Counted from the first letter of the stretch, positions 16,434 to 25,621 are shown. The stretch is DNA of 64,000 nucleotides from Pseudomonadota bacterium (GCA_023423275.1 JAFAFW010000053.1:11468-75467); one strand, 5' to 3'. Translations and numbers: made by a program. The notes: a model not told the origin generated them from the letters alone.

Positions 16434-17267
16434 TCACGCGGGAGGATCATGCCGTTTGGCGGCGAAGAGATGGTCCACCGGACCACTGCCTCGGCCAACG
16501 CGCAGGTCCGCGCCAGCTTCCAGCGCGCGCCAGACATAGAGCTTCGCGCGCTCGACAGCCCGCTCCAATGTCTCGCCTGAAGCCAGGAGTGCGGCGACCG
16601 AAGCCGCGAGCGTGCAGCCCGTCCCGTGCGTGTTCGGAGTCGCTAGACGGGGCATCGACAGACGCTTCACGCCAGCATCGCTCAACAGGATGTCGGTGGC
16701 TTCATCCTGTGTGCCGTGTCCACCTTTGAGCATAACGGCACCGCATCCCAGCGCCTTCAGACGATGGGCTTGATCGATCATAGCCGCTTCATCGCGTGCC
16801 TCCGGCATATCCAGCAGCCGCGCTGCTTCCGGCAGGTTCGGAGTCACCAGGGCTGCGCGCGGAATGAGCTTCGTTTTCAGAGCGCCGATTGCGGCCGGAT
16901 CGAGCAGCACGTCTCCGCTGGTCGCAACCATCACCGGATCGCAGACCAGCGGGAGAGACGTCTGTGTCGCCAAGGCGTCTGCGACGGCGGTGATGATTTC
17001 GGCATTGGCCAGCATTCCGGTCTTGGCGGCGCCCACGGCAAGATCCGAAAAAACCGACGTCATCTGGGCGCTGACGAATTCAGCGGGCACTGCAAAAACG
17101 GCATCGACCCCGCGCGTATTCTGAGCGGTCAGCGCCGTCAGCACCGACGCGCCATAAACGCCAAAGGCACAGAAAGTCTTGAGATCTGCCTGAATCCCGG
17201 CTCCGCCCGAGCTATCGGATCCGGCGATGGTCAAGGCAATGGGCGTGCGCTGCTTGTTATCGGTCAT
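16434..17267 (-). CDS. thiD: Hydroxymethylpyrimidine / phosphomethylpyrimidine kinase
   Basis: Ribokinase-fold enzyme (277 aa) that phosphorylates HMP and HMP-phosphate in thiamine diphosphate synthesis. Diagnostic segments are IAGSDSSGGAGIQADLKTFCAFGVYG at the N-terminus, VCDPVMVATSGDVLLD in the middle and the anion-hole/catalytic TPNTHGTGCTLAASVAALLA near residue 210. Length is normal. No TPP riboswitch was found upstream: only 48 bp separate it from ccdA, with which it is probably co-transcribed. Transcription ends at the terminator at 16181-16221. Confidence 0.95.
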   Translation of the reverse strand: MTDNKQRTPIALTIAGSDSSGGAGIQADLKTFCAFGVYGASVLTALTAQNTRGVDAVFAVPAEFVSAQMTSVFSDLAVGAAKTGMLANAEIITAVADALATQTSLPLVCDPVMVATSGDVLLDPAAIGALKTKLIPRAALVTPNLPEAARLLDMPEARDEAAMIDQAHRLKALGCGAVMLKGGHGTQDEATDILLSDAGVKRLSMPRLATPNTHGTGCTLAASVAALLASGETLERAVERAKLYVWRALEAGADLRVGRGSGPVDHLFAAKRHDPPA

Positions 17268-17315
17268 GCCAATCCGTTGAGTTCTCGCCCGTCTGAAGGA
17301 CGCATACTCTCTCGA

Positions 17316-18116
17316 TCAGTTGCCTGCTCCCTGCCGCAGGATGTCTGTCTGCAACGATTTCGGCGTGAATTGCTCTTCGATCATCGCGAGACCAGGAAAT
17401 GTATCGATCATCCATTGCCCCAGCCAGTTCATCGATCCGCTGAGGAACATGATGCCGGTGATGATCAGCACGACGCCCATCGCCTTCTCGACAAGACCCA
17501 GATGACGGCGAAACCGCTTGAAAAACGACAGGAACGGCCCGATCGCAACGGCAGCCAGGACGAAGGGTATCCCCAATCCCAAGGAATAAACGAAAAGCAG
17601 ACTGACCCCTGCCCCAAGACTCGCCTCATTGGCGGCCAGAGCCAGCACAGTTGCGAGGATCGGTCCAATGCACGGCGTCCAACCAAACGCAAAGGCGAGA
17701 CCGATAACGTAGGCGCCGACGAGCCCGATGCCCTCCATCTCATGGTGGTAGCGCTTCTCCTTGTAGAACAGGGAGATCGGCAGAACGCCGAGAAAATGCA
17801 GTCCGAACAGCAGGATCACGACGCCGGCGACGATCGACAGTTCGTGCCGGTACGTCTGGATCAACTGCCCGAATACGGAAGCGCCAGCTCCGAGCCCGAC
17901 GAAAACCGTCGTGAAGCCGAGCACAAAGAGAACAGCGCCAAATATAATCCGCCGCCGCAACTGCGGTTCGAGCTGGCTATCCTCAGCAGCCAGACTGACC
18001 GTGGTGCCCCCCAGATACCCCAGATAGGGCGGTACCAGTGGAAGCACGCACGGACTGAGGAAGCTGACCAGCCCCGCCAGTGCTACGCCGAGATAGATAT
18101 GAGCATCCATGAACAC
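17316..18116 (-). CDS. ccdA: CcdA-type cytochrome c biogenesis / thiol-disulfide transmembrane protein
   Basis: A 266-aa polytopic membrane protein of the DsbD transmembrane-domain family, which carries reducing equivalents across the inner membrane for periplasmic thiol reduction and cytochrome c maturation. The first cysteine motif is FLSPCVLPLVPPYLGYLGG in helix 1 and the second is FGWTPCIGPILA in helix 4, the two redox cysteines of CcdA. About six to seven helices are present. ATG 18116 or 18110 may be used. It precedes thiD by 48 bp on the same strand. No periplasmic thioredoxin partner lies beside it. Confidence 0.9.
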   Translation of the reverse strand: MFMDAHIYLGVALAGLVSFLSPCVLPLVPPYLGYLGGTTVSLAAEDSQLEPQLRRRIIFGAVLFVLGFTTVFVGLGAGASVFGQLIQTYRHELSIVAGVVILLFGLHFLGVLPISLFYKEKRYHHEMEGIGLVGAYVIGLAFAFGWTPCIGPILATVLALAANEASLGAGVSLLFVYSLGLGIPFVLAAVAIGPFLSFFKRFRRHLGLVEKAMGVVLIITGIMFLSGSMNWLGQWMIDTFPGLAMIEEQFTPKSLQTDILRQGAGN

Positions 18117-18202
18117 GATGCCTTATACCGCCACGAAACCGCGATCCAAAGCCCGTCCATGTCGCATCGTTCGTCCCGGCAATAAGTTGCCGTCAGCCAA
18201 GC

Positions 18203-19339
18203 TCACCGCTTGCCGCGCGCCTTGGTGAGAGCCGGGGCATCATCGCCCTCAAGATCTGGTCCCTCAGTCGCCTCGATCGCCTCATCGCCTTCTGGCTGCG
18301 CCAGCATGGCATCCACGATCAACCCGGCGTTCTGCCGGACGGTTTTTTCAATGCTGGCCGCAATCTGCGGATTTTCCTTCAGGAAATTCTTGGTGTTCTC
18401 GCGTCCTTGGCCGATACGCTGGCCATCGAAGGAGAACCAAGCCCCGGACTTCTCGACGATGCCGGCTTTCACGCCAAGATCGACGATCTCACCCATCCGC
18501 GAGATACCTTCGCCGTACATGATGTCGAACTCGACCTGCTTGAAGGGCGGCGCCACCTTATTCTTGACCACCTTCACACGGGTCTGGTTGCCAACCACCT
18601 CATCGCGTTCCTTGATCTGCCCGATCCGGCGAATATCGAGGCGCACGGACGAATAGAATTTCAGCGCGTTGCCGCCCGTCGTCGTCTCCGGATTTCCGAA
18701 CATGATGCCGATCTTCATGCGGATCTGGTTGATGAAGATCACCATGCACTTCGATTTGGAGATCGACGCCGTCAGCTTGCGCAGCGCCTTGCTCATCAGG
18801 CGCGCCTGCATGCCGGGCTGCATATCGCCCATCTCGCCTTCGAGTTCGGCTTTCGGCGTCAATGCCGCCACCGAGTCGACCACCAGGACATCGATGGCCC
18901 CGGAGCGCACAAGCGTATCGGCTATTTCAAGCGCCTGCTCGCCGTCGTCCGGCTGCGAAATCAGCACGTCCTCCACCTTTACGCCGAGTTTCTTGGCGTA
19001 GACGGGGTCCAGCGCGTGCTCGGCATCGACGAAGCCGCAGATGCCACCCTTCTTCTGCGATTCCGCAATCACGTGCAGGGCGAGCGTCGTCTTGCCGGAC
19101 GATTCCGGACCGTAAATCTCGATGATGCGGCCGCGGGGCAGACCACCGATGCCGAGCGCAATATCGAGACCCAGCGACCCGGTGGGCACCGCTTCCACAT
19201 CGATGGACCGGTCATTGGCGCCGAGCCGCATGATCGAGCCCTTGCCGAAATTCTTCTCGATCTGCGACAGCGCTGCCTCGAGCGCCTTCTGCTTGTCCAT
19301 GGTCTCTTCCTCGACGACTCGAAGGTGCGGCGTTGGCAT
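18203..19339 (-). CDS. recA: DNA recombinase RecA
   Basis: RecA, 378 aa with the chosen start. It forms ATP-dependent filaments on single-stranded DNA for recombination and triggers LexA self-cleavage. Walker A is GPESSGKT (residues 77-84); further signatures are VDAEHALDP, the Walker B VLVVDSVAAL, the L1/L2 region GNPETTTGGNALKFYSS and ALKFYSSVRLDIRR. The start at 19339 gives LRVVEEETMDKQKAL, which matches the N-terminal extension of rhizobial RecA; ATG 19300, behind GAGGAAGAG, is the alternative. A candidate LexA box lies at 19388-19402. cckA lies immediately upstream on the same strand. Confidence 0.97.
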   Translation of the reverse strand: MPTPHLRVVEEETMDKQKALEAALSQIEKNFGKGSIMRLGANDRSIDVEAVPTGSLGLDIALGIGGLPRGRIIEIYGPESSGKTTLALHVIAESQKKGGICGFVDAEHALDPVYAKKLGVKVEDVLISQPDDGEQALEIADTLVRSGAIDVLVVDSVAALTPKAELEGEMGDMQPGMQARLMSKALRKLTASISKSKCMVIFINQIRMKIGIMFGNPETTTGGNALKFYSSVRLDIRRIGQIKERDEVVGNQTRVKVVKNKVAPPFKQVEFDIMYGEGISRMGEIVDLGVKAGIVEKSGAWFSFDGQRIGQGRENTKNFLKENPQIAASIEKTVRQNAGLIVDAMLAQPEGDEAIEATEGPDLEGDDAPALTKARGKR

Positions 19340-19387
19340 TTGGCTCACCCTAGGGCAGGAGTTGCAGATCAGCAATTAACCGTTCTT

Positions 19388-19402
19388 GTACCCTTTTTGT
19401 TC
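19388..19402 (-). promoter_or_regulatory. Candidate LexA (SOS) box upstream of recA
   Basis: Minus-strand GAAC-N7-GTAC, close to the alphaproteobacterial LexA direct repeat GAAC-N7-GAAC (equivalently GTTC-N7-GTTC), 49 bp before the recA start. A further GTTC half-site lies at 19382-19385. The match and the position both fit SOS control. Confidence 0.55.
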
Positions 19403-19431
19403 TGATTTGTCCATATTCCATCAACTTGCTG

Positions 19432-19467
19432 ATCCACAAAAGAAAGTGGATTTACTTTCTTTTTTTG
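19432..19467. repeat. AT-rich overlapping inverted repeats between cckA and recA
   Basis: A perfect 10-bp inverted repeat (AAAAGAAAGT, 6-base loop, ACTTTCTTTT) at 19438-19463 shares its left arm with another, ATCCAC-N8-GTGGAT, at 19432-19451; the two hairpins exclude each other. A run of T follows to 19467. It could be a cckA terminator, a recA promoter element or a switch; which is not determined. Confidence 0.35.
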
Positions 19468-19549
19468 TTCTCAGTGCATTCGCATCGCGGCTTGGCGGCC
19501 ACATCTGCGCCATGCCTTCCGAATCGCACACGAGGCAAGCTGGCGACCG

Positions 19550-22096
19550 TCAGTGCGCCAGCTCTTCCTTCACCTTCGCGGCAAGCTGGGCGAGCGAGAA
19601 CGGCTTCTGCAGGAACGCAAACTTCGCGTCCTCATCGAGCGAGTTCTTGAACGCGTCATCCGGGTAGCCCGACATGAAGATGATCTTCAGATCGGGATTG
19701 GTCTCGCGCATCACCTTGTACATGCTGGGACCGTCCATCTCCGGCATGATGACGTCGCTGACGACGAGATCGACAGGCTGGTCAGCCTCATCCATGACCT
19801 CCAGGGCCTCGGCTCCGGTCGACGCCTCCAGGACATCATAGCCCTGCCGCTTCAGCGCCTCGACGGCGAAGCTGCGCACAGCGTCCTCGTCCTCCACCAG
19901 CAGAACACGTCCGGCACCGGTCAGATCGCGATGACGCTCCTTCTTGGCGGCCTTGGCGGTGATGGCTTCGGCGACCGCCACCTCGTCGACCTCATGGCGC
20001 GGCAGGTAGATGCGGAAGGTCGTGCCTTTGCCGACCGTGCTGTCGACGAAGATGTAGCCACCCGTTTGCTTGACGATGCCATAGACCTGGGCAAGACCCA
20101 GCCCGGTGCCCTTGCCGACGCTCTTGGTGGTGAAGAACGGCTCGAAGATCTTCTCCTGGATCTCCGGCGACATCCCCTGGCCGGAATCCTCGACCTCGAT
20201 CATCACGTATTCGCCGACCGGCAAGCCGAGATTATCGAGCTTCAGGCTTTCGCGCTCCGGGACGTTGCGGGTGCGGATGGTGAGCTGGCCGCCTTCCGGC
20301 ATGGCGTCGCGCGCATTGACGGCCAGGTTGACGATCACCGACTCCAGCCGGCTCCGGTCCGCCTTGACGAACCACAGATCACGGCCGGGCAGGATCCTCA
20401 GCTCGACCTTCTCGCCCAGCGTCCGGTTGAGCATCATCGAGGTATCGGTCAGCGTTTCGCTCAGCTGCAGCACTTCCGGCTGCAGCGTCTGGCGCCGCGA
20501 GAAGGCGAGAAGCTGGCTGACGAGTTCCGCTGCGCGCTCGGCGCTCGACTTGATGTTGATGATGTTCCGGTACGGCGGGTCGCTCGGCCGATGCGTCTGC
20601 AGCAGGAGATCCGAGAAGCCGATGATCGCAGTCAGTACGTTATTGAAATCGTGCGCGATCCCGCCCGCGAGCTGGCCCACGGCCTCCATCTTCTGGCTCT
20701 GGGCAAATTTCAGTTCGAGCGCCTTCAGCTCCGTCGCATCGATGACGTAGAGCACCGCGGACTCGGCGCCGGAGCTGCGCGACAACGTGCTGAAGAACAC
20801 GCGGCGCGTGAACTCATGCGCCTCGCCGATGCTGATTTCCAATGGCTGGATATTGGCCTTGCCCGACAGGGCATCGCGCAGCGCAGCCTCGACGGCAGCG
20901 CGCTTATCGGCATCGACGCCACGCGTCAGAACATCCAGAGCGGTTTCGGACTGGCCGATCTTGCCGTCATGCAGGAGGCGCGCGAACGCGGCGTTGGAAC
21001 TCGCGATCTTGCCTTCGGCGTTGACGGTGGCGATCCCGAACGGCGCAGACTGGAAGAAGCGCGTGAAGCGCACTTCTGCCGGCCGCGCATTGCTCGGCGC
21101 CTCGTCCTCGACAACCCGTTCGAGAATGACTGCTGAAAAGCCTTCGGCATGGCCGGATTGCACGCGCGGAACGACGATCAGGCTGGCGGGCCACGTACGA
21201 CCGTCCTCGCGTACGAGATCGAGGTCGATCCGCTGCGGGGTATCGGTCGCGTCACGGGCCATCGCACGCAACAAAACCGCGCCATCGCCGGAAACGATGT
21301 CCGTAAGCTTCAGTCCGCGCACCAGGGCTCCGGCACTGAGGCCGAGCCAATGGGCGAGCGCATCGTTGATGTATTCGATGCCGGCGTCCTCGTCGGCGAC
21401 CATCAAACCGATCGGCATGGCCTCGTAGTGTCCGAGGGTGGCCTCCAGCGACCGCAGCGTCTCGACCTCGCGACGGCGTTCGTCGGTGATGTCGGTGATC
21501 CGCCACAGCACGACAGGGCCGGTCTCATCCAGTCCGAGCGGCGTATCGACGGGTGTCACGCCGAGGCGGAACCAGCGTGAGTGCCGTTGCCCGGCCACGA
21601 TGGTCCTGAGCCGGACCTCTTCGGTCCTGCTCTCGTTACGTGCTGCAGCGCGCGCCAGCCTGAACAGGGCTTCGGAAGCCTGCGGCTCGCCTGCGAACAG
21701 GGACTCGAGCGCGCTCACGTGCGCGAACTTCGCCGGAGCGACCAGCGTGTCGAAGGCCGGGTTTGCGTAAAGGCGGCGTCCCTCCAGGGTCGTGATGCAC
21801 AGCCCGTCGCTGAAGCCCTTGGCCAGGGCAGCGACAACCTCGCCATCCGTCTTGCGTTCCGCAACGCGAATGTGACCGGCGGCCAGACCGAAAAGGAAGA
21901 AAACGCCGAGCGTGGCCAGAAAGGCCATCAGCGTCAGCATCAGCGGCTCAGTGGTGTCGAACGAAAGCACCGCCAACACCGCGAGCGTGCCGGCAAGCGC
22001 GGCCGCGCAGAGAGCCATCAGGCCCCCGCCTCCTTTTCCTGGCATCAGCGGATTGCCAGCAGCAATCGATGCCGGCTGCGTGTCGCTCTCCCGCAT
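19550..22096 (-). CDS. cckA: Cell-cycle hybrid histidine kinase CckA
   Basis: Hybrid sensor kinase (848 aa from ATG 22096) that, in Caulobacter and rhizobia, phosphorylates CtrA and CpdR through ChpT. Two membrane helices at about 25-75, then PAS-type regions over about 90-450, then the dimerisation/phosphoacceptor domain with H482 in GGIAHDFNN, an ATPase domain (NLAVNARDAMPEGG; GTGLGLAQVYGIVKQTGG) and a C-terminal receiver with D781 in VVSDVIMPEMDG. The end (SGYPDDAF, FLQKPFSL) is characteristic of CckA. The frame continues to a GTG at 22165; neither start has a clear ribosome site. The recA neighbourhood is typical of the order. Confidence 0.93.
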   Translation of the reverse strand: MRESDTQPASIAAGNPLMPGKGGGGLMALCAAALAGTLAVLAVLSFDTTEPLMLTLMAFLATLGVFFLFGLAAGHIRVAERKTDGEVVAALAKGFSDGLCITTLEGRRLYANPAFDTLVAPAKFAHVSALESLFAGEPQASEALFRLARAAARNESRTEEVRLRTIVAGQRHSRWFRLGVTPVDTPLGLDETGPVVLWRITDITDERRREVETLRSLEATLGHYEAMPIGLMVADEDAGIEYINDALAHWLGLSAGALVRGLKLTDIVSGDGAVLLRAMARDATDTPQRIDLDLVREDGRTWPASLIVVPRVQSGHAEGFSAVILERVVEDEAPSNARPAEVRFTRFFQSAPFGIATVNAEGKIASSNAAFARLLHDGKIGQSETALDVLTRGVDADKRAAVEAALRDALSGKANIQPLEISIGEAHEFTRRVFFSTLSRSSGAESAVLYVIDATELKALELKFAQSQKMEAVGQLAGGIAHDFNNVLTAIIGFSDLLLQTHRPSDPPYRNIINIKSSAERAAELVSQLLAFSRRQTLQPEVLQLSETLTDTSMMLNRTLGEKVELRILPGRDLWFVKADRSRLESVIVNLAVNARDAMPEGGQLTIRTRNVPERESLKLDNLGLPVGEYVMIEVEDSGQGMSPEIQEKIFEPFFTTKSVGKGTGLGLAQVYGIVKQTGGYIFVDSTVGKGTTFRIYLPRHEVDEVAVAEAITAKAAKKERHRDLTGAGRVLLVEDEDAVRSFAVEALKRQGYDVLEASTGAEALEVMDEADQPVDLVVSDVIMPEMDGPSMYKVMRETNPDLKIIFMSGYPDDAFKNSLDEDAKFAFLQKPFSLAQLAAKVKEELAH

Positions 22097-22500
22097 AGCG
22101 GGGCAAATTAGCTGATTCTGCGAACGGTCAACGCGTCCGGCGATCAACAGCATACTCTTACTCACAACTCGTGCACATTGTACGCCGGATACAACCCGTC
22201 ATCGCGATGTGCAGTGCTTCACGCCCCGAAAGGGCTCATTCACTGCAACCTTTCGGTCATCTGGGTAAAAATTGCGTTGCCGAACGTTCCGATCTCGCGT
22301 TTCTCAGCCGGGGATATCGCGAGTTGTCGACCCAACAGGGTTAATCTGGCGCAAGAAGCAGGCTATATCTCCCCCGCGACAGTACGACAGGCCGAGTCGG
22401 GGGATGTTGGGTTCCGGTTGCCCTCGCAACGCCACATGACGGGTGCACCCCTCGCGACAGGGATCAAGAGGAGCGCAAGCATTGCTTGCGTTGGATCATC
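22097..22500. other. Intergenic region between divergent cckA and FliO-like gene
   Basis: About 400 bases. A possible plus-strand promoter has a -10 of CTATAT at 22363-22368 with a weak TTAATC 16 bp upstream. The inverted repeat at 22474-22490 lies near its end. No further gene or RNA is supported. Confidence 0.35.
22474..22490 (+). repeat. Inverted repeat in the FliO-like leader
   Basis: Perfect 7-bp dyad CGCAAGC-ATT-GCTTGCG placed between a GAGGAG Shine-Dalgarno-like stretch and the ATG at 22501. It could fold in the mRNA leader or bind a dimeric regulator. Confidence 0.4.
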
Positions 22501-22902
22501 ATGGAATTTCTTTCCTGGCTGCTGTTTATCGTCTTCATTGCTGCCTTGCTGGTCGTCGGCGGACTGCTGTTGCGCGGCTATCTGACAACCGGCTCGACCA
22601 CCAGCGCTTTCAAGGATGCCTTGTCGGGAAATTTCTTCGCGGCCCGCCCGCCCAAACGGCTTGAAGTGATCGATCAGGCCAATGTCGACGGGCGCCGCAA
22701 GCTGCTGCTGATCCGTCGCGACGGCATCGAGCACCTGATCATGACCGGCGGCCCGGTCGACGTGGTGATCGAGACCGGCATCCCGAGCATGGGCCGCAGC
22801 AAATCGGACGTTACCGTTCCGGACACCGGAGCCGGTGAGGCGAGCACCGCAATCTATCAGCATGCTCCCCTGCCCCTTCCCAAGGCCGTTGGAGAGAACT
22901 GA
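22501..22902 (+). CDS. FliO-like small membrane protein (orphan)
   Basis: A 133-aa protein with one N-terminal membrane helix (FLSWLLFIVFIAALLVVGGLLL) and a cytoplasmic beta-rich domain containing DGRRKLLLIRRDGIEHLIM followed by TGGPVDVVIE. This block is the hallmark of the FliO/MopB-type domain of flagellar export in alphaproteobacteria. No other flagellar gene is in the window, so the link to flagella is by sequence family only. ATG 22501 is chosen because the hydrophobic helix begins at once; a TTG at 22486 is in frame. An inverted repeat at 22474-22490 immediately precedes it. The following MscS gene starts 99 bp downstream. Confidence 0.65.
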   Translation: MEFLSWLLFIVFIAALLVVGGLLLRGYLTTGSTTSAFKDALSGNFFAARPPKRLEVIDQANVDGRRKLLLIRRDGIEHLIMTGGPVDVVIETGIPSMGRSKSDVTVPDTGAGEASTAIYQHAPLPLPKAVGEN

Positions 22903-23001
22903 AAATTCCGTTTCGCGGCCCCGCGACCCTCCATCCCACAACCACCGGCCGCCCCAGCAAACATCCAGCAGCCGCGCCGCGCGGTGTTCGCCGGAGGACG
23001 T

Positions 23002-25542
23002 ATGTTTCCAAGTATTCCGCGATTGCCCCGCTTGGCGTCTCTGCTCGTGGGCATCGGCGCTCTATTGTCAGTGCTGTCACCGGCACTGGGCCAGGAGCCG
23101 GCGCCTGCCGCATCACCTCCCTCACAGGAGCAGAGCCAACCCGCGCAGCCCGCACCGCCTCCGTCTCAGAACGAAGGAAGACCCAAGGACGACACGCCGC
23201 CACCATCCCTGGTCTATTCGGAAAAGATGGCGCAGGAGGTGTCACAGCTCACCGCCGCCATGGAGAATGCCGAAAAGGCGGTCGAGCGTGTGAAGGATCG
23301 GGACGGCGGACTCGCCGAGCAGCGTAACGAGACTGAGCGCATCGAGGCCAAGGCCATCGAACTGGCGGGCGCGCTGCGGACACCGCTTCAAGCCGTGAAA
23401 GCACAGCTCGAAAAGCTTGGTCCCGCGCCGAAGGACAACGCCGCCGAGGCACCCTCTGTCGCAACCGAGCGCGCACGGCTGTCAGCCGTCCAGACCGATA
23501 TGGAAGGCGCGATCAAAACCGCGGAGTTGATCCAGGTCCGCGCGCGTCAGTTGATCGGCCGGGTGCAGAATCTACGGCAGGCGAACTTCGCACGCGACTT
23601 GCTCCGTCGTTCGCCAAGCTTGCTGTCGCAGTCCGCCTGGCAAAGCGTGAGCCGGGAAGTGCCACGCGCGTGGGGGCAGATCACCGGGATCGCAACGAGT
23701 TGGTGGGCCGACGCAAAGGCTCATGCCTTTGCGCTTGCGGTCGTGCTGCTCGCTGCCGGAACGCTGCCCATCGCGATCGGCCGTTTCATGGCCCGCCTGC
23801 TTCGCCGGCGCACGCTGACAGCCTCCAAGCCGTCGCCGTTTTTCAGGCGAACCCGATCCGCAGGCGTGACCTTTCTCGCGCATGCGCTTCCCTTGGCAAC
23901 CGCCGCCGGGATCGTCTACGCGGGAATGCTGTGGCTCGATCTGTTGACGTTCCCGGTCGGCAATCTGGCCGAAACCGTGCTCATGGGCGTTCTGTTCTAT
24001 GTGGTCATCACCGCGTTGGCAGCCGCCATCCTGAAGCCGTGCCCGGCCACGCATCGCATGCTCACGATCCCCGACGCCAGCGTTTCGAAACTGTTCACAT
24101 TGGCCCGGTGCTTCGCGGCTCTGTTCGCGATCGACTACATCCTCACGGGTGTGGCGCGCATCTTGTTCCTGCCGTTTGAAATCGGCGTCGTGCAGGCCTC
24201 ACTTTCAAGTCTGGCATTTGCCGCATTGCTGATCGGTTTCGTCTCGACTCCCATCGTCGCGCCCCGGGAAACCGATATCGCCCCGCCCGATCCCCTGGCG
24301 CCGTCCTGGCTGAAGCTGCCGCTCGCCGGGCTGGCGGCCGCAATCGTCGTGACGACATTACTGGGCTTCGTGTCCCTCGGCCGCTTCATCGGCGGGCAGG
24401 TCACGCTGGTGGGTGCTGCCGCCCTCGCTCTCCTGCTTGCTCACCTCTCGTTCCGCAACATCGCCGAGCAGATCTCGGGAAGCGAGCGGGGTGTCGTGCT
24501 GGAAAACCGGCTGGGACTGGACCGCGAGCGAACCAATTATTTTTCACAGATTCTCGTCTTCATTTTCGACACCGCCCTGGTGCTTGTCGCCATCCCCGTC
24601 CTGCTGCTGACCTGGGGATTTGCCGGGGATGACATTCTCGATTGGCTCAAAGTCGGCATGTTCGGCTTCGAGGTCGGCCAAGTCCGCATCTCCCTGGTCC
24701 GGATTCTGCTTGCCGCCGCCCTCTTCCTGATCGTCGTGTCCGGCACACGCATCGTGCAGCGTTGGCTGGACCGCTCGATCCTGCAGCCCGCGCGGGTCGA
24801 CAGCGCCATTTCGCATTCGGTGCTGATGGGCATCGGCTATGCCGGCATCGGCGCGGCGGCCCTTGCCGCACTGTCCTATGCAGGGCTCGACTTTACCCAC
24901 CTCGCCATCGTCGCCGGTGCGCTGTCGGTCGGCATCGGCTTCGGCCTGCAGGCCATTTTCAATAACTTCGTTTCTGGGATCATTCTGCTCGTCGAGCGTC
25001 CGATCAAGGTCGGCGACTGGATCATCGTCAACGGACGTGAAGGTTTCGTCCGCCGGATCAACGTGCGTGCAACAGAAATCGAGACTTTTGATCGCGCGAG
25101 CGTCATCGTCCCGAACTCGTCGCTCATTACCGGCGAAGTCACCAACCTCACGCACCGCAATGCGATGGGGCGCGTGCTGCTTAAGATCGGCGTCTCCTAC
25201 AAAGCGGACCCCGAGAACGTGATCAAAATTCTGAAGGGGGTCGCTGAGAAATCGACATCCGTTCTGAAGCTTCCCGGACCCTGGGTCGGCTTCGACAGTT
25301 TCGGCGCGGACGCCATGGTCTTCACGGTCGTCGCGTTCGTGGCCGATGTGAGCCAGCGCGGCAACGTGCAGAGCGAGCTCCTGATTGGCATCAACAAGGC
25401 GTTTCGCGAGGCGGGCATCGAAATCCCCTACCCGCAGCACGATATTCACCTGCGCGATCTGGATGGCGTCCGCCAGATCCTCGCTGCCGCCATGGAAGCC
25501 CGGCGACAGGAAAAGGATATCGAGGCCGACGAGCCGACTTGA
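23002..25542 (+). CDS. DUF3772 mechanosensitive channel (MscS/MscK-like)
   Basis: Large MscS-family channel (846 aa) that would open under membrane tension to release solutes. Signal peptide about 1-31 (ALGQ at the end). Residues about 70-210 are a periplasmic helical DUF3772-like domain rich in Ala/Glu. About ten membrane helices follow, and the pore-lining segment and beta domain are at about 632-722 (VGIGFGLQAIFNNFVSGIILL, then RPIKVGDWIIV and VIVPNSSLITGEVTNLTHRN), the MscS signature. The C-terminal alpha/beta vestibule ends with IEIPYPQHDIHL. ATG 23002 sits directly behind GGAGGACGT; a GTG at 22984 is less likely. The gene ends opposite dksA with a shared hairpin between them. Confidence 0.9.
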   Translation: MFPSIPRLPRLASLLVGIGALLSVLSPALGQEPAPAASPPSQEQSQPAQPAPPPSQNEGRPKDDTPPPSLVYSEKMAQEVSQLTAAMENAEKAVERVKDRDGGLAEQRNETERIEAKAIELAGALRTPLQAVKAQLEKLGPAPKDNAAEAPSVATERARLSAVQTDMEGAIKTAELIQVRARQLIGRVQNLRQANFARDLLRRSPSLLSQSAWQSVSREVPRAWGQITGIATSWWADAKAHAFALAVVLLAAGTLPIAIGRFMARLLRRRTLTASKPSPFFRRTRSAGVTFLAHALPLATAAGIVYAGMLWLDLLTFPVGNLAETVLMGVLFYVVITALAAAILKPCPATHRMLTIPDASVSKLFTLARCFAALFAIDYILTGVARILFLPFEIGVVQASLSSLAFAALLIGFVSTPIVAPRETDIAPPDPLAPSWLKLPLAGLAAAIVVTTLLGFVSLGRFIGGQVTLVGAAALALLLAHLSFRNIAEQISGSERGVVLENRLGLDRERTNYFSQILVFIFDTALVLVAIPVLLLTWGFAGDDILDWLKVGMFGFEVGQVRISLVRILLAAALFLIVVSGTRIVQRWLDRSILQPARVDSAISHSVLMGIGYAGIGAAALAALSYAGLDFTHLAIVAGALSVGIGFGLQAIFNNFVSGIILLVERPIKVGDWIIVNGREGFVRRINVRATEIETFDRASVIVPNSSLITGEVTNLTHRNAMGRVLLKIGVSYKADPENVIKILKGVAEKSTSVLKLPGPWVGFDSFGADAMVFTVVAFVADVSQRGNVQSELLIGINKAFREAGIEIPYPQHDIHLRDLDGVRQILAAAMEARRQEKDIEADEPT

Positions 25543-25568
25543 GCTGATGAGGTCTCCACGCGCCCAAA

Positions 25569-25606
25569 CGCCGTCTTACCCGGACGTCGCCCGGCACAAG
25601 ACGGCG
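25569..25606. terminator. Hairpin between convergent MscS and dksA genes
   Basis: Perfect 9-bp inverted repeat CGCCGTCTT ... AAGACGGCG with a 20-base GC-rich interior, lying in the 79-bp gap between two converging genes. It has no long U-run, so it is a weak or factor-assisted bidirectional terminator at best. Confidence 0.35.
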
Positions 25607-25621
25607 CGACGATAGGCAGCC

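Noticed and set aside
17268..17315. Possible TPP riboswitch before thiD
   Set aside because: Only 48 bp separate thiD from ccdA, too short for the aptamer, and no THI-box sequence is present.
16716..18185. Long plus-strand open frame (489 codons) opposite thiD and ccdA
   Set aside because: It runs antisense to two clear genes; its translation is Arg/Gln/Asp-rich without any domain, as expected for the shadow of a GC-rich coding strand.
19553..21136. Plus-strand open frame of 527 codons opposite cckA
   Set aside because: Antisense shadow of the kinase and receiver domains; no recognisable motif and low-complexity His/Arg/Asp composition.
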